DNA of 35,938 bases from Vibrio sp. CAU 1672 (lineage in GTDB: Bacteria > Pseudomonadota > Gammaproteobacteria > Enterobacterales > Vibrionaceae): the NCBI RefSeq assembly GCF_029223195.1, contig NZ_JARHUF010000031.1:1-35938 (forward strand), written 5' to 3'. The position numbers and the translations under genes are program-made. Below, in pieces: positions 24,219 through 32,494 of this stretch. The notes beneath the pieces are model-generated. The model was not told the DNA's origin. It saw only the letters and a program-made list of their open reading frames with translations, and did no database searches. Position 1 is the stretch's first letter. The number at the start of each line of letters is the position of its first letter.

Positions 24219-25139
24219 TTAGCTGCGATCTGAAGCGTAGGCGTAAAGTAGCTCCAGTGCGATGGTTGCACCGGCCAGCGCAGTGACATCGCTGTGGTCG
24301 TATGGAGGGGAGACTTCCACTACGTCCATGCCTACGATGTTCATGCCAGCAAAACCACGGATGATTTTCAGCACCTTGTCGGAGTTTAAACCGCCACACA
24401 CCGGCGTTCCGGTGCCCGGCGCAAAAGCAGGATCCAGGCAGTCAATATCAAAAGTGACATACACAGGGAGCTCCCCAACGGTACGGCGAATCTCCGCCAG
24501 AATCTCTTCCACCGGCATGTCATTGGCCTTCATCGCATCGATCACATTGAAGCCGTGATCTTGTGGGTTATATTCGGTACGAATACCGATTTGCACCGAG
24601 TTCTTTGCCGAAATCAGGCCTTCTTTGGGCGCATGATAAAACATCGTACCGTGGTCGTATGAGCTGCCATTGGCGTAAGTATCGGTATGCGCATCAAAGT
24701 GGATCAGGGCCATTTGGCCGTGGTGTTTGGCGTAGGCACGTAAGATCGGCAGGGTGATGAAGTGATCACCGCCTAATCCCAGCATGGTTTTACCACTTTG
24801 CAGGATTTCACGGGTTGCCGCTTCCAGGCGGGCAGTGAAATCTTGCGCATCACCACAATCGAACACCAGATCACCCGCGTCGATTACTTTCAGTTTATCC
24901 AATACATTGAAGTCCCAGGGGAACTTCTTGCCTTCCCAGGCCAGGTTGACTGAGGCACGGCGAATGGCGTCAGGCCCCATGCGTGCGCCGGGGCGACCTG
25001 ACGTTGCCATGTCGAGAGGAACCCCGAGCACCACAACGTCTGCGTCCGCCGATACTGGGTTTCTAATGTATGGCAGACGTAAAAACGACATAGCGTTGGA
25101 GTAAAGCGAATAATCGGTTTTCGTAAACAAATCATTCAT
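24219..25139 (-). CDS. speB: Agmatinase
   Basis: 306 residues of the ureohydrolase family. The manganese ligands are seen in GGDHFITLP, FDAHTDTY (the DAHxD motif) and FDIDCLDPAFAPGTGTP. GMDVVEVSPPYDHSDVTAL closes the active site. It hydrolyses agmatine to putrescine and urea in the cytosol. ATG 25139 comes one base after the speA stop codon with GAGGA upstream, so the two are made together: SpeA supplies agmatine and SpeB uses it. Confidence 0.95.
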   Translation of the reverse strand: MNDLFTKTDYSLYSNAMSFLRLPYIRNPVSADADVVVLGVPLDMATSGRPGARMGPDAIRRASVNLAWEGKKFPWDFNVLDKLKVIDAGDLVFDCGDAQDFTARLEAATREILQSGKTMLGLGGDHFITLPILRAYAKHHGQMALIHFDAHTDTYANGSSYDHGTMFYHAPKEGLISAKNSVQIGIRTEYNPQDHGFNVIDAMKANDMPVEEILAEIRRTVGELPVYVTFDIDCLDPAFAPGTGTPVCGGLNSDKVLKIIRGFAGMNIVGMDVVEVSPPYDHSDVTALAGATIALELLYAYASDRS

Positions 25140-25140
25140 A

Positions 25141-27063
25141 TCAGAAGTCCTCTAAATAGGTGTATCCAGCCAAACCTTGTTCCAGTTCTGCCAGGATCTG
25201 TGCTTGTTCATTGGTTTCAACACGCTCGGAAACCAATAGTTTGTAATTGTCACGAATTGCATCAATGTCGATATGCACGTAGCGCATCATGTCTTCTACG
25301 CTATCCCCTTCGTTGATGTAGCTGATCTCTAACTGACCTTCGTTACCCACGTTGACCACCGCACTGTGGGTGTCTCCAAACAGGTTGTGCATGTCACCAA
25401 GGATCTCTTGGTATGCGCCTACCAGGAAGAAGCCCATCAGGTACGGTTTGTCTTTGCTCCATGCCGGTACAGGTAGGGTACTCTCAATACCCTGGCCATC
25501 AACATAATGGTCAATCGCACCATCGGAGTCACAAGTGATATCCAACATCACGGCACGGCGTTCTTCTGCGTCACCAAGCCCAGAAAGTGGCAGAACCGGG
25601 AACACCTGATCAATTCCCCAAGCATCTGGCAGAGATTGGAAAAGCGAAAAATTCACAAAGAACTTATCAGCCAGCCGCTCGCTCAACTCGTCCAGAATGG
25701 GCCGGTGGAAGCGGTTCTTGGTGCTCATCTTACGACTTAACTCGAAGTAGATGCGTAGCGACAACTGCTCTGCCCACGCACGCTGTTCGAGGTTCAGCAC
25801 GCCAGTTGAGAACTGCGAGTGTACCTCTGCCAAATCACTTTGGGTATCGTTATAGATCTCAATCAGTGCACGTGCATCGCTACCATCTTGTAAGTTCTGC
25901 CAGTTTCGCCACATGTTCTGCAGCAGGAATGGTGCATTACCTGCTGGTTCGAATACTGGCTCTGGTTGGTAAGTTTCTGTACCAATTACGTTAGAGATCA
26001 ACACCGCGTGGTGTGCCGTTAATGAACGGCCAGACTCAGAAATGATCACTGGCATTGGCTGTGCGTACTGCTGACATACATCGCCCACGGTGTTCACGAT
26101 ATTACGCGCGTATTCTGCCAGGCCGTAGTTCATCGAGTTGGAAGACTGGCTGCGTGTACCGTCGTAGTCCACCGCCAGACCACCACCGACATCGAAATAA
26201 TTGATGTTTGCCCCCATTGCACGTAGTTCACAGTAGAAGCGTGCTGATTCATTTACACCGTTACGAACGTCGCGGATGTTTGCCATCTGTGAGCCGAGGT
26301 GGAAGTGAACCAATTGCATGGTCCCAAGTTGGTCTTGGCGTTTTAAACGCTCGATCACGCTCAATACTTGCGATGCCGACAGGCCGAATTTCGATTTGTC
26401 ACCACCACTGGCTTGCCATTTCCCCGCGCCTTGAGAAGCCAGGCGGATACGTAAGCCAAGACGGGGCTGTACACCCAGGCTTTTGGCTTCTTCAAGTACC
26501 AGATCAAGCTCAGATAGCTTCTCCAGTACGATAAATACATTATGGCCGAGCTTTTCACCGATCAGTGCGAGACGCACGTATTCACGGTCTTTGTAGCCAT
26601 TACACACGATCACGGAGCTGCCTTGCTGAGCCAGAGCCAGTACCGCCAACAGTTCTGGTTTGCTGCCCGCTTCAAGGCCGAGTTGTTTGGTTTCTAGCTG
26701 CGTTTGGCTTGCTAAGATTTCATCAACTACTTCACGCTGCTGGTTCACTTTGATGGGGTATACCAGCAGGTATTTATTTGGATATTGGTATTCTTCAATG
26801 GCTTGGTTGAACGCATGGCAAATACCATGTACACGTTGGTGCACGATCTGCGGAAAGCGGACTAACACCGGCAGATTCAATTGCTTTGCTTCTAGCGCAT
26901 TGACAATGGCACTGAAGGGGACTTGGTGGGCGTGGTCACTACGTGGAGAGGCGTACACTTCGCCCTGATCATTAATCCCGTAGAAGCCTTGGCTCCAGTA
27001 GTGAACGTTGTAGTCCGCGCGAATGCGGTCCAATTTGGTTGCTTTTTCCAACTCGATTCTCAC
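25141..27063 (-). CDS. speA: Biosynthetic arginine decarboxylase
   Basis: 640 residues of the PLP-dependent alanine-racemase-fold decarboxylases. The PLP lysine lies in YLLVYPIKVNQQREVV. Further conserved blocks are LGLEAGSKPELLAVL, VHFHLGSQ and YFDVGGGLAVDYDG, then the C-terminal ITCDSDGAID with the active-site Cys. I chose GTG 27063 because the translation from there (VRIELEKATKLDRIRADYNV) lines up with Vibrio SpeA. The frame stays open 22 codons further upstream and encodes a hydrophobic stretch that does not belong to the family. The enzyme makes agmatine from arginine. A possible leader ORF lies upstream. Confidence 0.95.
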   Translation of the reverse strand: MRIELEKATKLDRIRADYNVHYWSQGFYGINDQGEVYASPRSDHAHQVPFSAIVNALEAKQLNLPVLVRFPQIVHQRVHGICHAFNQAIEEYQYPNKYLLVYPIKVNQQREVVDEILASQTQLETKQLGLEAGSKPELLAVLALAQQGSSVIVCNGYKDREYVRLALIGEKLGHNVFIVLEKLSELDLVLEEAKSLGVQPRLGLRIRLASQGAGKWQASGGDKSKFGLSASQVLSVIERLKRQDQLGTMQLVHFHLGSQMANIRDVRNGVNESARFYCELRAMGANINYFDVGGGLAVDYDGTRSQSSNSMNYGLAEYARNIVNTVGDVCQQYAQPMPVIISESGRSLTAHHAVLISNVIGTETYQPEPVFEPAGNAPFLLQNMWRNWQNLQDGSDARALIEIYNDTQSDLAEVHSQFSTGVLNLEQRAWAEQLSLRIYFELSRKMSTKNRFHRPILDELSERLADKFFVNFSLFQSLPDAWGIDQVFPVLPLSGLGDAEERRAVMLDITCDSDGAIDHYVDGQGIESTLPVPAWSKDKPYLMGFFLVGAYQEILGDMHNLFGDTHSAVVNVGNEGQLEISYINEGDSVEDMMRYVHIDIDAIRDNYKLLVSERVETNEQAQILAELEQGLAGYTYLEDF

Positions 27064-27118
27064 AAAAATGTATTTAAGCCCTATTGGAAACAGAGGGAAA
27101 ATACAATAAAAGCAAATC

Positions 27119-27136
27119 ATGAGGTGCAAACCTCAT
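27119..27136 (-). promoter_or_regulatory. Hairpin in the speA leader
   Basis: ATGAGG and CCTCAT form a perfect 6-bp inverted repeat around a 6-base loop. It covers the stop codon of the short ORF at 27133-27165 and lies 56 bases before the speA start. Confidence 0.4.
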
Positions 27137-27165
27137 ACCCTGACGCGAACTGCGTGCGCGCGCAT
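27133..27165 (-). CDS. Possible 10-residue leader peptide upstream of speA
   Basis: MRAHAVRVRV followed by TGA, with three arginines in ten residues, ends inside the hairpin at 27119-27136. An arginine-rich short ORF ahead of the arginine decarboxylase gene would suit arginine- or polyamine-sensitive translation control, by analogy with the SpeFL leader in E. coli. Against it, no Shine-Dalgarno is visible and the high GC of the stretch could produce Arg codons by chance. Confidence 0.3.
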   Translation of the reverse strand: MRAHAVRVRV

Positions 27166-27299
27166 TAACGGACAAAAGCCAACCGGAGTCTAATGAATAA
27201 AAATTATGCTTTCGACAAGCGTTTGTTGTTTAAACATGGTGTAAATAATTATTTAACAAAATGTCGAATTTATTGTTATATTTGGTCTGACCAGTAAGC

Positions 27300-28100
27300 A
27301 TGTTGTCACATGCACAACTATTCAACCAACAAGGGTATGTTTTGCAGCTGCACAGAATTAAGGGGTACATTCAAACCATGTATCTGGCAGAGTATCCAGA
27401 TAAACTGATGCTGCTGGATGGCGCCAGCCGCGCAGATATTCCCCACCTCAAAGACTTTATTGAGCATCAATTGCATCGGCCTTTCACTGATCTCAAGCTG
27501 GTGGTAGTCACCCATATGCATCCGGATCATGCCGGTGCAGCGCATAAGCTGCGTAAATTAACCGGCTGCCAGTTGCTGGCCGCAAAGCGGGATCATGACT
27601 GGTATGCTGGCATTGATGGCTGGCTGATGCATTTGACCGATCTGGTGCTGGCGCGCTGGATGGCCAACCGGATGGGAAAGCCTAAGTCTAATTTGTGGTA
27701 CCCGCGCAAACTCAATGCAGATATTGAGCTGCAGGATGGTGATGTCATTCCGGGGTTTGAAGATTGGCAGATACTTGAAACCCCGGGACATACTGACCGG
27801 GATATATCGGTATATCACGAGCAGCAATGCATTTTGTATGTTGCCGACCTGATGGTAGAAGTGAAAAACAGACTGATTGCGCCATTTCCTGTTTTCCATC
27901 CCAATCAGTACCGTCAATCGTTAACCAGAGTGTATGCGCTGCAAGCTAAATGCCTGCTGGCTGCCCATGGTGGAGAGGTCAATTTTGATCGCCAGGCCTA
28001 TCAGCATATAGTGGATACGGCTCCTACACGCCCGAGTACTCACTGGCGGGTAACCAAGATCAAAGTAAAGGGGTTGTGGCGCGCAGTTCTGCGCCGTTAA
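27300..28100 (+). CDS. Metallo-beta-lactamase-fold hydrolase
   Basis: 266 residues. The zinc motif is THMHPDHAG (HxHxDH), later ligands are in TPGHTDRD and VADLM, and a last His is in LAAHGG. It is a cytosolic MBL-fold hydrolase of the glyoxalase II-like group with a C-terminal basic tail (WRVTKIKVKGLWRAVLRR). The substrate is unknown. It is divergent from speA with a 237-base gap. Confidence 0.8.
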   Translation: MLSHAQLFNQQGYVLQLHRIKGYIQTMYLAEYPDKLMLLDGASRADIPHLKDFIEHQLHRPFTDLKLVVVTHMHPDHAGAAHKLRKLTGCQLLAAKRDHDWYAGIDGWLMHLTDLVLARWMANRMGKPKSNLWYPRKLNADIELQDGDVIPGFEDWQILETPGHTDRDISVYHEQQCILYVADLMVEVKNRLIAPFPVFHPNQYRQSLTRVYALQAKCLLAAHGGEVNFDRQAYQHIVDTAPTRPSTHWRVTKIKVKGLWRAVLRR

Positions 28101-28143
28101 ACACCGGTCGTTTTGGCAGGTAATCAGCAGTAAATCGGAGATC

Positions 28144-28174
28144 CAGATGAGCGATGTTGACATCGGCTCATCTG
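28144..28174. terminator. Long hairpin between convergent genes
   Basis: CAGATGAGC and GCTCATCTG (28144-28152/28166-28174) plus inner GATG/CATC form a 13-bp stem with one bulged base and a TTGA loop. It has no T tract on either strand but sits between convergent genes, so it probably terminates or stabilises both messages. Confidence 0.5.
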
Positions 28175-28183
28175 AGTTTGGGG

Positions 28184-28618
28184 TTAGGATGCCAGAAGAT
28201 GTGATTGGCTGGGATCAACAATCACTTTGTCTGCCATGCCCTGACGTCCAAGCAGCATCATGTAAGTCATCTGTTCACGGTTACTTAAAGTAATGTCGAT
28301 TGGCCATTGCTGAGCGCCCATGCGCAGCAAAGTCGTGATCACGCAACGGTGTTCGAATGTACCGTTGGAGGATTTGACCTTGCGGTTCGCTTTCAGCGGT
28401 GTGCGGCAATGCACCACTTTTTCTAAATGGTACACATCCGGGTGAAGGTAAAATTCCACATACGATTGGCCATCTTCTTCGAGACACACCAGATTATCGA
28501 CGTGCAAAGAAGAGGTTTGCGCACCGGTATCGATGCGCGCTTCTAAGTTCGAAATCCCCAGTTCCGGTAAGCTTATTGCTTCGGCGTTGCCAATGAGCAT
28601 TTTAGGTTTCATCGTCAT
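28184..28618 (-). CDS. Retropepsin-like ATP-dependent zinc protease family protein (RimB-like)
   Basis: 144 residues. The active-site block ARIDTGAQTSSLHVDN matches the D-T-G-A motif of the PF05618 family, followed by KVKSSNGTFEHRCV and the C-terminal LLGRQGMADKVIVDPS. In Pseudomonas a member of this family (RimB) trims the glutamate tails that RimK adds to ribosomal protein S6. Here it lies 51 bases downstream of rimK on the same strand, so the same pairing is likely. ATG 28612 is an alternative start. No zinc motif is visible, despite the family name. Confidence 0.83.
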   Translation of the reverse strand: MTMKPKMLIGNAEAISLPELGISNLEARIDTGAQTSSLHVDNLVCLEEDGQSYVEFYLHPDVYHLEKVVHCRTPLKANRKVKSSNGTFEHRCVITTLLRMGAQQWPIDITLSNREQMTYMMLLGRQGMADKVIVDPSQSHLLAS

Positions 28619-28669
28619 GTTCCAGGCGTAGAGTTCTATCCAAAGGTTAGCCGTTAAGCTCCAACACTA

Positions 28670-29575
28670 TCAGCCTTTACCGCGAGTGCGGTTGGCGTTC
28701 GGTTTGGCATTGCGTTCAATAAAGTCGTAAATCATTCCGGCGACATCTTTTTCGGTAGCGGTTTCAATCCCCTCCAGGCCGGGAGATGAGTTGACTTCCA
28801 TGACGACCGGACCATTTTTCGATTGCAGAATATCGACGCCACACAGGTTTAACCCCATTGCTTTCGCTGCGTTAACAGCGGTCGCGCGCTCTTGTTTACT
28901 CAGGCGAACCAGCTGAGCAGAGCCGCCGCGATGCAGGTTTGAGCGGAATTCCCCTTCTTTTGCCTGGCGCTTCATTGCCGCAATCACTTTGTTGCCGACC
29001 ACGAAACAGCGAATATCGGCGCCTTTGGCTTCTTCAATGAACTCTTGCACCATGATATTGGCTTTCAAGCCCATGAACGCTTCAATCACGCTTTCGGCCG
29101 CTTTATGGGTTTCTGCCAATACCACGCCAATGCCTTGGGTGCCTTCGAGCAATTTGATCACCACCGGAGCGCCACCGACATTTTTGATCACATCATGGAT
29201 ATTATCCGGGTGGTGAGCGAAACCGGTGCGCGGTAAGCCGATCCCTTTACGGGATAAAAGCTGCAACGAGCGTAGCTTGTCGCGTGAACGACTGATGGCA
29301 ACCGATTCATTGACACAAAAGGTGCCCATCATTTCAAACTGGCGCACCACTGCAGTCCCGTAGAAGGTGATCGAGGCACCGATGCGAGGGATCACCGCGT
29401 CGTACTGTGGCAACTCTTCTCCCCGGTAACGAATTATTGGGTTGTTACTCGTAATGTCCATGTAGCAGTGCAGTGTGTCGATAACATCGACCTGATGCCC
29501 CCGAGCTTCACCTACCTGCTTTAATCGCATGGTGGAGTAGAGATTCTCATTACGAGAGAGAATAGCAATACGCAT
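28670..29575 (-). CDS. rimK: RimK, S6 glutamate ligase (ATP-grasp)
   Basis: 301 residues. The start ATG 29575 (MRIAILSRNENLYST) is preferred over ATG 29581, because AAGGA then has proper spacing. The ATP-grasp fold shows VVIKLLEGTQGIGVVLAE, a basic block NLHRGGSAQLVRL and the metal ligands in VMEVNSSPGLEGIE. The RimK N-terminal domain has IPRIGASITFYGTAVVRQFE. It adds glutamates to the C-terminus of ribosomal protein S6 and may change ribosome function. The C-terminal tail is basic (NANRTRGKG). Confidence 0.94.
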   Translation of the reverse strand: MRIAILSRNENLYSTMRLKQVGEARGHQVDVIDTLHCYMDITSNNPIIRYRGEELPQYDAVIPRIGASITFYGTAVVRQFEMMGTFCVNESVAISRSRDKLRSLQLLSRKGIGLPRTGFAHHPDNIHDVIKNVGGAPVVIKLLEGTQGIGVVLAETHKAAESVIEAFMGLKANIMVQEFIEEAKGADIRCFVVGNKVIAAMKRQAKEGEFRSNLHRGGSAQLVRLSKQERATAVNAAKAMGLNLCGVDILQSKNGPVVMEVNSSPGLEGIETATEKDVAGMIYDFIERNAKPNANRTRGKG

Positions 29576-29581
29576 GGTCAT

Positions 29582-29941
29582 TCCTTAGTCAGTCAGTGCC
29601 CATAAAAAGTAAAAATATAGAGTAAAGAAAGCCGGTTTAATTGAGATGACATAACCGATTTCTTCAACGGGTTAGAGTTGTGATTGAACAATCACACTGT
29701 TAGCGGTGCGCACAGTAATTTTTTTCTGGGTAAGATGAAAACGAAAAAAAACAGTCGTAACCACAAAAACATTCTATTGAGCAGGACTCCGAGATAAGCG
29801 GGTGAGCTGATGATCGTGATAGTGGTGTAGAGATAGCCTGCTAGAGAAAAAACTAAGCGGCGTGAACCTTCAGCGTTTATGCATGGTAACTGAGAATGAG
29901 TTTTGCGGTTTGCGTTGCTAAAGTTAAGGATTCTTCAATCG
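29582..29941. other. 360-base intergenic region upstream of rimK
   Basis: No gene is supported here. It must hold the rimK promoter. A 20-codon basic ORF (plus, 29735-29797) lacks a proper ribosome-binding site. The stretch is AT-rich with several A runs. Confidence 0.5.
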
Positions 29942-30835
29942 TTAGCCGTGACCGAGGGTTTGGATCAGCCGCTCTCTTATCGTGGTGTAGCGTTTAGGCA
30001 ATGATCGGTTGCGTTGATGAACCAGATACAACTCTTCATAGACCGCTTGGCTGAGCGGTACGATATAAAGTTGCTCGCGCAGGGGAAAGGTTTCGACCGC
30101 GCTCTGCGGTAAAACGGTCCAGCCAAGCCCTTTACTGACCGGCAGCAGGATTTGACTGAGTTGGTTCACAAAGCCGGAAAGCGGTAAATCACGCACTTTA
30201 AGCTCTTTGAGGCGGGGTTCGTTACATTGCTCAAACAACAGCGTCATGTAATGCTCCGCATCAGGGTGGCCAATGACCCCACAAGTTTTAAGTACTTCCG
30301 GGGTTAACGGTATATCTTGATAACCAGCCGGCAGGATCAGGCACAGCGCCTCCTGGCCAATGTGCTCACTGTGGAACTGGCTTTTGCTCGGCGCGTCGGT
30401 CACGATGCCCAGATCGATTTTGCCCTGGCTAATACCGTTTAAGATAGATTGATTCGGCGCGGCTTCCAGTTGGATGACCAACTGGCGGTGTTGTTGCTGG
30501 AGTTCCAGTAGTGGGGTGTAGAGCCGTAAAGCCAGTGACCCGGAGCAGGCCAGTTTGCCTGTACCTAAAAACGGATCGTCGGAGTTCAGCTCTTCGAGCA
30601 ATTGCGCTTCTTGTTCTTCCCACTCGATGGCATAGGCATAGAGCATTCGGCCCTGTTCAGTCAGCTCAAAGCGTTTGTTCTCACGCCGGAATAATTCATG
30701 CCCACACGCTTGTTCTAGTTTCTTGATATGTTGGCTGACGCCCGGTTGCGTCATATGCAGTTTATCCGCAGTTTGGGTGAAATGGCCGACTTCAACCAGA
30801 GTTCTGAAGGTGTGCAACCAGATGGGATTGAGCAT
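29942..30835 (-). CDS. LysR-family transcriptional regulator
   Basis: 297 residues from ATG 30835. The N-terminal helix-turn-helix is FRTLVEVGHFTQTADKLHMT followed by QPGVSQHIKKLEQACGHELF. The C-terminal effector-binding domain contains IDLGIVTDAP and a second lobe ending QAVYEELYLVHQRNRSLPKR. The frame extends 18 codons upstream but lacks a better start. The target is unknown, as no divergent gene lies next to it: the neighbour upstream is the csrB-like sRNA, transcribed in the same direction. Confidence 0.88.
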   Translation of the reverse strand: MLNPIWLHTFRTLVEVGHFTQTADKLHMTQPGVSQHIKKLEQACGHELFRRENKRFELTEQGRMLYAYAIEWEEQEAQLLEELNSDDPFLGTGKLACSGSLALRLYTPLLELQQQHRQLVIQLEAAPNQSILNGISQGKIDLGIVTDAPSKSQFHSEHIGQEALCLILPAGYQDIPLTPEVLKTCGVIGHPDAEHYMTLLFEQCNEPRLKELKVRDLPLSGFVNQLSQILLPVSKGLGWTVLPQSAVETFPLREQLYIVPLSQAVYEELYLVHQRNRSLPKRYTTIRERLIQTLGHG

Positions 30836-30933
30836 CGCTGGGTAAATTGTTGAAGGAATAATGGAGATAATAGCATGCGCTAACCGCAATCGACATCAGA
30901 CGCGGAGCATTCTTGCTGGCAAGAAGCGCGGAT

Positions 30934-31223
30934 AAAAGAAAACCCCGCCTGGTTGCCCAGACGGGGTTTATTCTTTTGCGCAGCAATCCGGCTGCTAAAT
31001 AGGTGCTCCCTGCATCTATCCTTGATTGTGGTTAAATCCGTTAACCGAGTTCCCTGTTCATCGCCTTCCTAGCGGTGTCCATCCTTGCCTGTCATCCTGA
31101 CGGGCGAACTCTATCCTAGAGCTTCACTTCCTTGCTGATAACTCATCCTAAGCTACCAAATCTTCTTCCTGAAGATACCCAATCCTTTAGGCTTTTTCCT
31201 GTTCCCGCCAACATCCTGTCGAC
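30934..31223 (-). ncRNA. csrB: CsrB-type small RNA, copy 1
   Basis: Read on the minus strand the RNA would begin GTCGACAGGATG, the same start as E. coli CsrB as I recall it. It carries about 17 GGA motifs, many as AGGA in hairpin-loop contexts such as CTAGGATAG and TCAGGATGAC. It ends in a strong terminator, AAACCCCGTCTGG-GCAA-CCAGGCGGGGTTTT. A TACTAA-like -10 precedes the start. GGA-rich RNAs of this form bind and titrate the CsrA regulator. A UvrY/VarA-type box lies upstream at 31384-31401. The whole unit is about 290 bases; the exact 5' end is inferred. Confidence 0.88.
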
Positions 31224-31383
31224 GAAGTTAGTATTGCCTGTTTATTTGTCGCTCACAATCGACAGATAAAAATCTTTTTTCCATGCTGGTGTTAGTTTTG
31301 ATATTTAGTGTTTATTATTCAGTTGGTTAAGTGTTTTTTGCGCTTTGCGCTCAAGCGAGGTAAGTCGATAGGCTTACATATCT

Positions 31384-31401
31384 TGTAAGAGATCTCGCAC
31401 A
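31384..31401 (-). promoter_or_regulatory. UvrY/VarA (GacA-type) binding site for csrB copy 1
   Basis: On the minus strand TGTGCGAGATCTCTTACA matches the 18-base UvrY site TGTGAGAGATCTCTTACA at 17 positions, by memory of that consensus. It lies about 160 bases upstream of the inferred start, the usual distance for csrB genes. A second TGTAAG is adjacent. Confidence 0.75.
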
Positions 31402-31509
31402 TCGTTACGGGTTGAAGTCGTAGCTTGTCACTTTTCTATTCAGGTTACGCTAGCCAGCGAGATCACAAGTTGTGTTGATGGTATGGTCTTAAAGCTGGTT
31501 GTTGCGCAA

Positions 31510-32397
31510 CTACAGGTAGTGGCTAAATGTTGTTTTTAAGATGTTCAACAATTCATTCATCTCTTCTATTTTGTCATGCTCAAGAGGAAAGAAAAGGCAG
31601 ACACCTTTCAGATAAGGATTAAGTGTCTCTTTAATCTTAATTTTGGCTAATTCCCCGCTATCAACGTAAGGGGAAGCAAAGTCATCACTGAGTAATCCCC
31701 AACCTCGTTGCTTGAGTATTTCAATAAGAACCTGCTGATTATCAATCGTGTGGCAGGAATATGAAATCCGGAAGTTACCAATACCATCCGTGCTGGTATC
31801 TTTGGTCATATACTGTTCGGCCAGACGTAATTCGTTCGACGAAACAGCTCCCTGTCTTACCAGTTCCGAACCGGGGGCAGCATAGGCACTGATTGGCAAT
31901 GCCCCCAGATAGAGAAAATCGACTTCAGATGAGGTCATCGTTTTGTCTTCAGTGGCCAGTATTGCCAGTTGGCATTCGCCGGTCGTGATTGCACGGTAGG
32001 ATTCATGACGCGTCAGGTTTACCCAGTTAAATTTAAGATATGGGTATGCGGTGATCATTTTTATGTGTAATTCGGAAATGAGCGTGGGCGAGATCATGCT
32101 GTCGTGGCTGATTGTGACTTCACTCAGCGTTTGAGCATGAAGCTGATGGGCGGTTTGTGTCAGGTCGTTTGCTTGTTTACTGAAAAACTGGGCACGTGGA
32201 AACAGAAGCTTGGCCTCTTTGGTCGGAAGCACTTTTTTCCCCGAAACCACAAACAGTGTCGTATTGATGTCGGTTTCAAGACCAATAATGACATCACGGA
32301 TGGTGCTGCGCTGTTTGCCGAGCTGACGAGCGGCAGCACTGTATGAACCTTGGGTATAAACACTCACAAAACACTGAATTTGTTCAATTGATAGCAT
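31510..32397 (-). CDS. LysR-family transcriptional regulator, divergent from the M20 amidohydrolase gene
   Basis: 295 residues. The N-terminal helix-turn-helix is FVSVYTQGSYSAAARQLGKQ followed by RSTIRDVIIGLETDIN, with the LysR effector domain after it (QLAILATED; VLIEILKQRGWGLLSDDFA). It is divergent from the amidohydrolase gene with a 97-base gap that contains a strong palindrome, so it probably regulates that gene and itself. The target is now broken. Confidence 0.87.
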   Translation of the reverse strand: MLSIEQIQCFVSVYTQGSYSAAARQLGKQRSTIRDVIIGLETDINTTLFVVSGKKVLPTKEAKLLFPRAQFFSKQANDLTQTAHQLHAQTLSEVTISHDSMISPTLISELHIKMITAYPYLKFNWVNLTRHESYRAITTGECQLAILATEDKTMTSSEVDFLYLGALPISAYAAPGSELVRQGAVSSNELRLAEQYMTKDTSTDGIGNFRISYSCHTIDNQQVLIEILKQRGWGLLSDDFASPYVDSGELAKIKIKETLNPYLKGVCLFFPLEHDKIEEMNELLNILKTTFSHYL

Positions 32398-32410
32398 AGC
32401 GGAAAGCCTG

Positions 32411-32437
32411 ACAATGTAGGATTTGAACCTACATTGT
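32411..32437. promoter_or_regulatory. Palindromic operator in the LysR-amidohydrolase gap
   Basis: ACAATGTAGG (32411-32420) and CCTACATTGT (32428-32437) are perfect 10-base inverted arms around ATTTGAA. The inner part, TAGGATTTGAACCTA, fits the T-N11-A pattern of LysR-type sites. Position between divergent genes suits autoregulation. Confidence 0.65.
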
Positions 32438-32494
32438 GTATTTTTGCTGTTTTTGTTTCAAGGTTAGTATCACCGTGACTAATAGGAGAATCCC

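Noticed and set aside
27064..27129. Hydrophobic N-terminal extension of SpeA
   Set aside because: Family members start at the residue encoded by GTG 27063; the extension has no family match or good ribosome-binding site.
29735..29797. A 20-codon basic ORF (plus strand) upstream of rimK
   Set aside because: It has no properly spaced ribosome-binding site or promoter; it sits in an A-rich stretch where Lys codons arise by chance.
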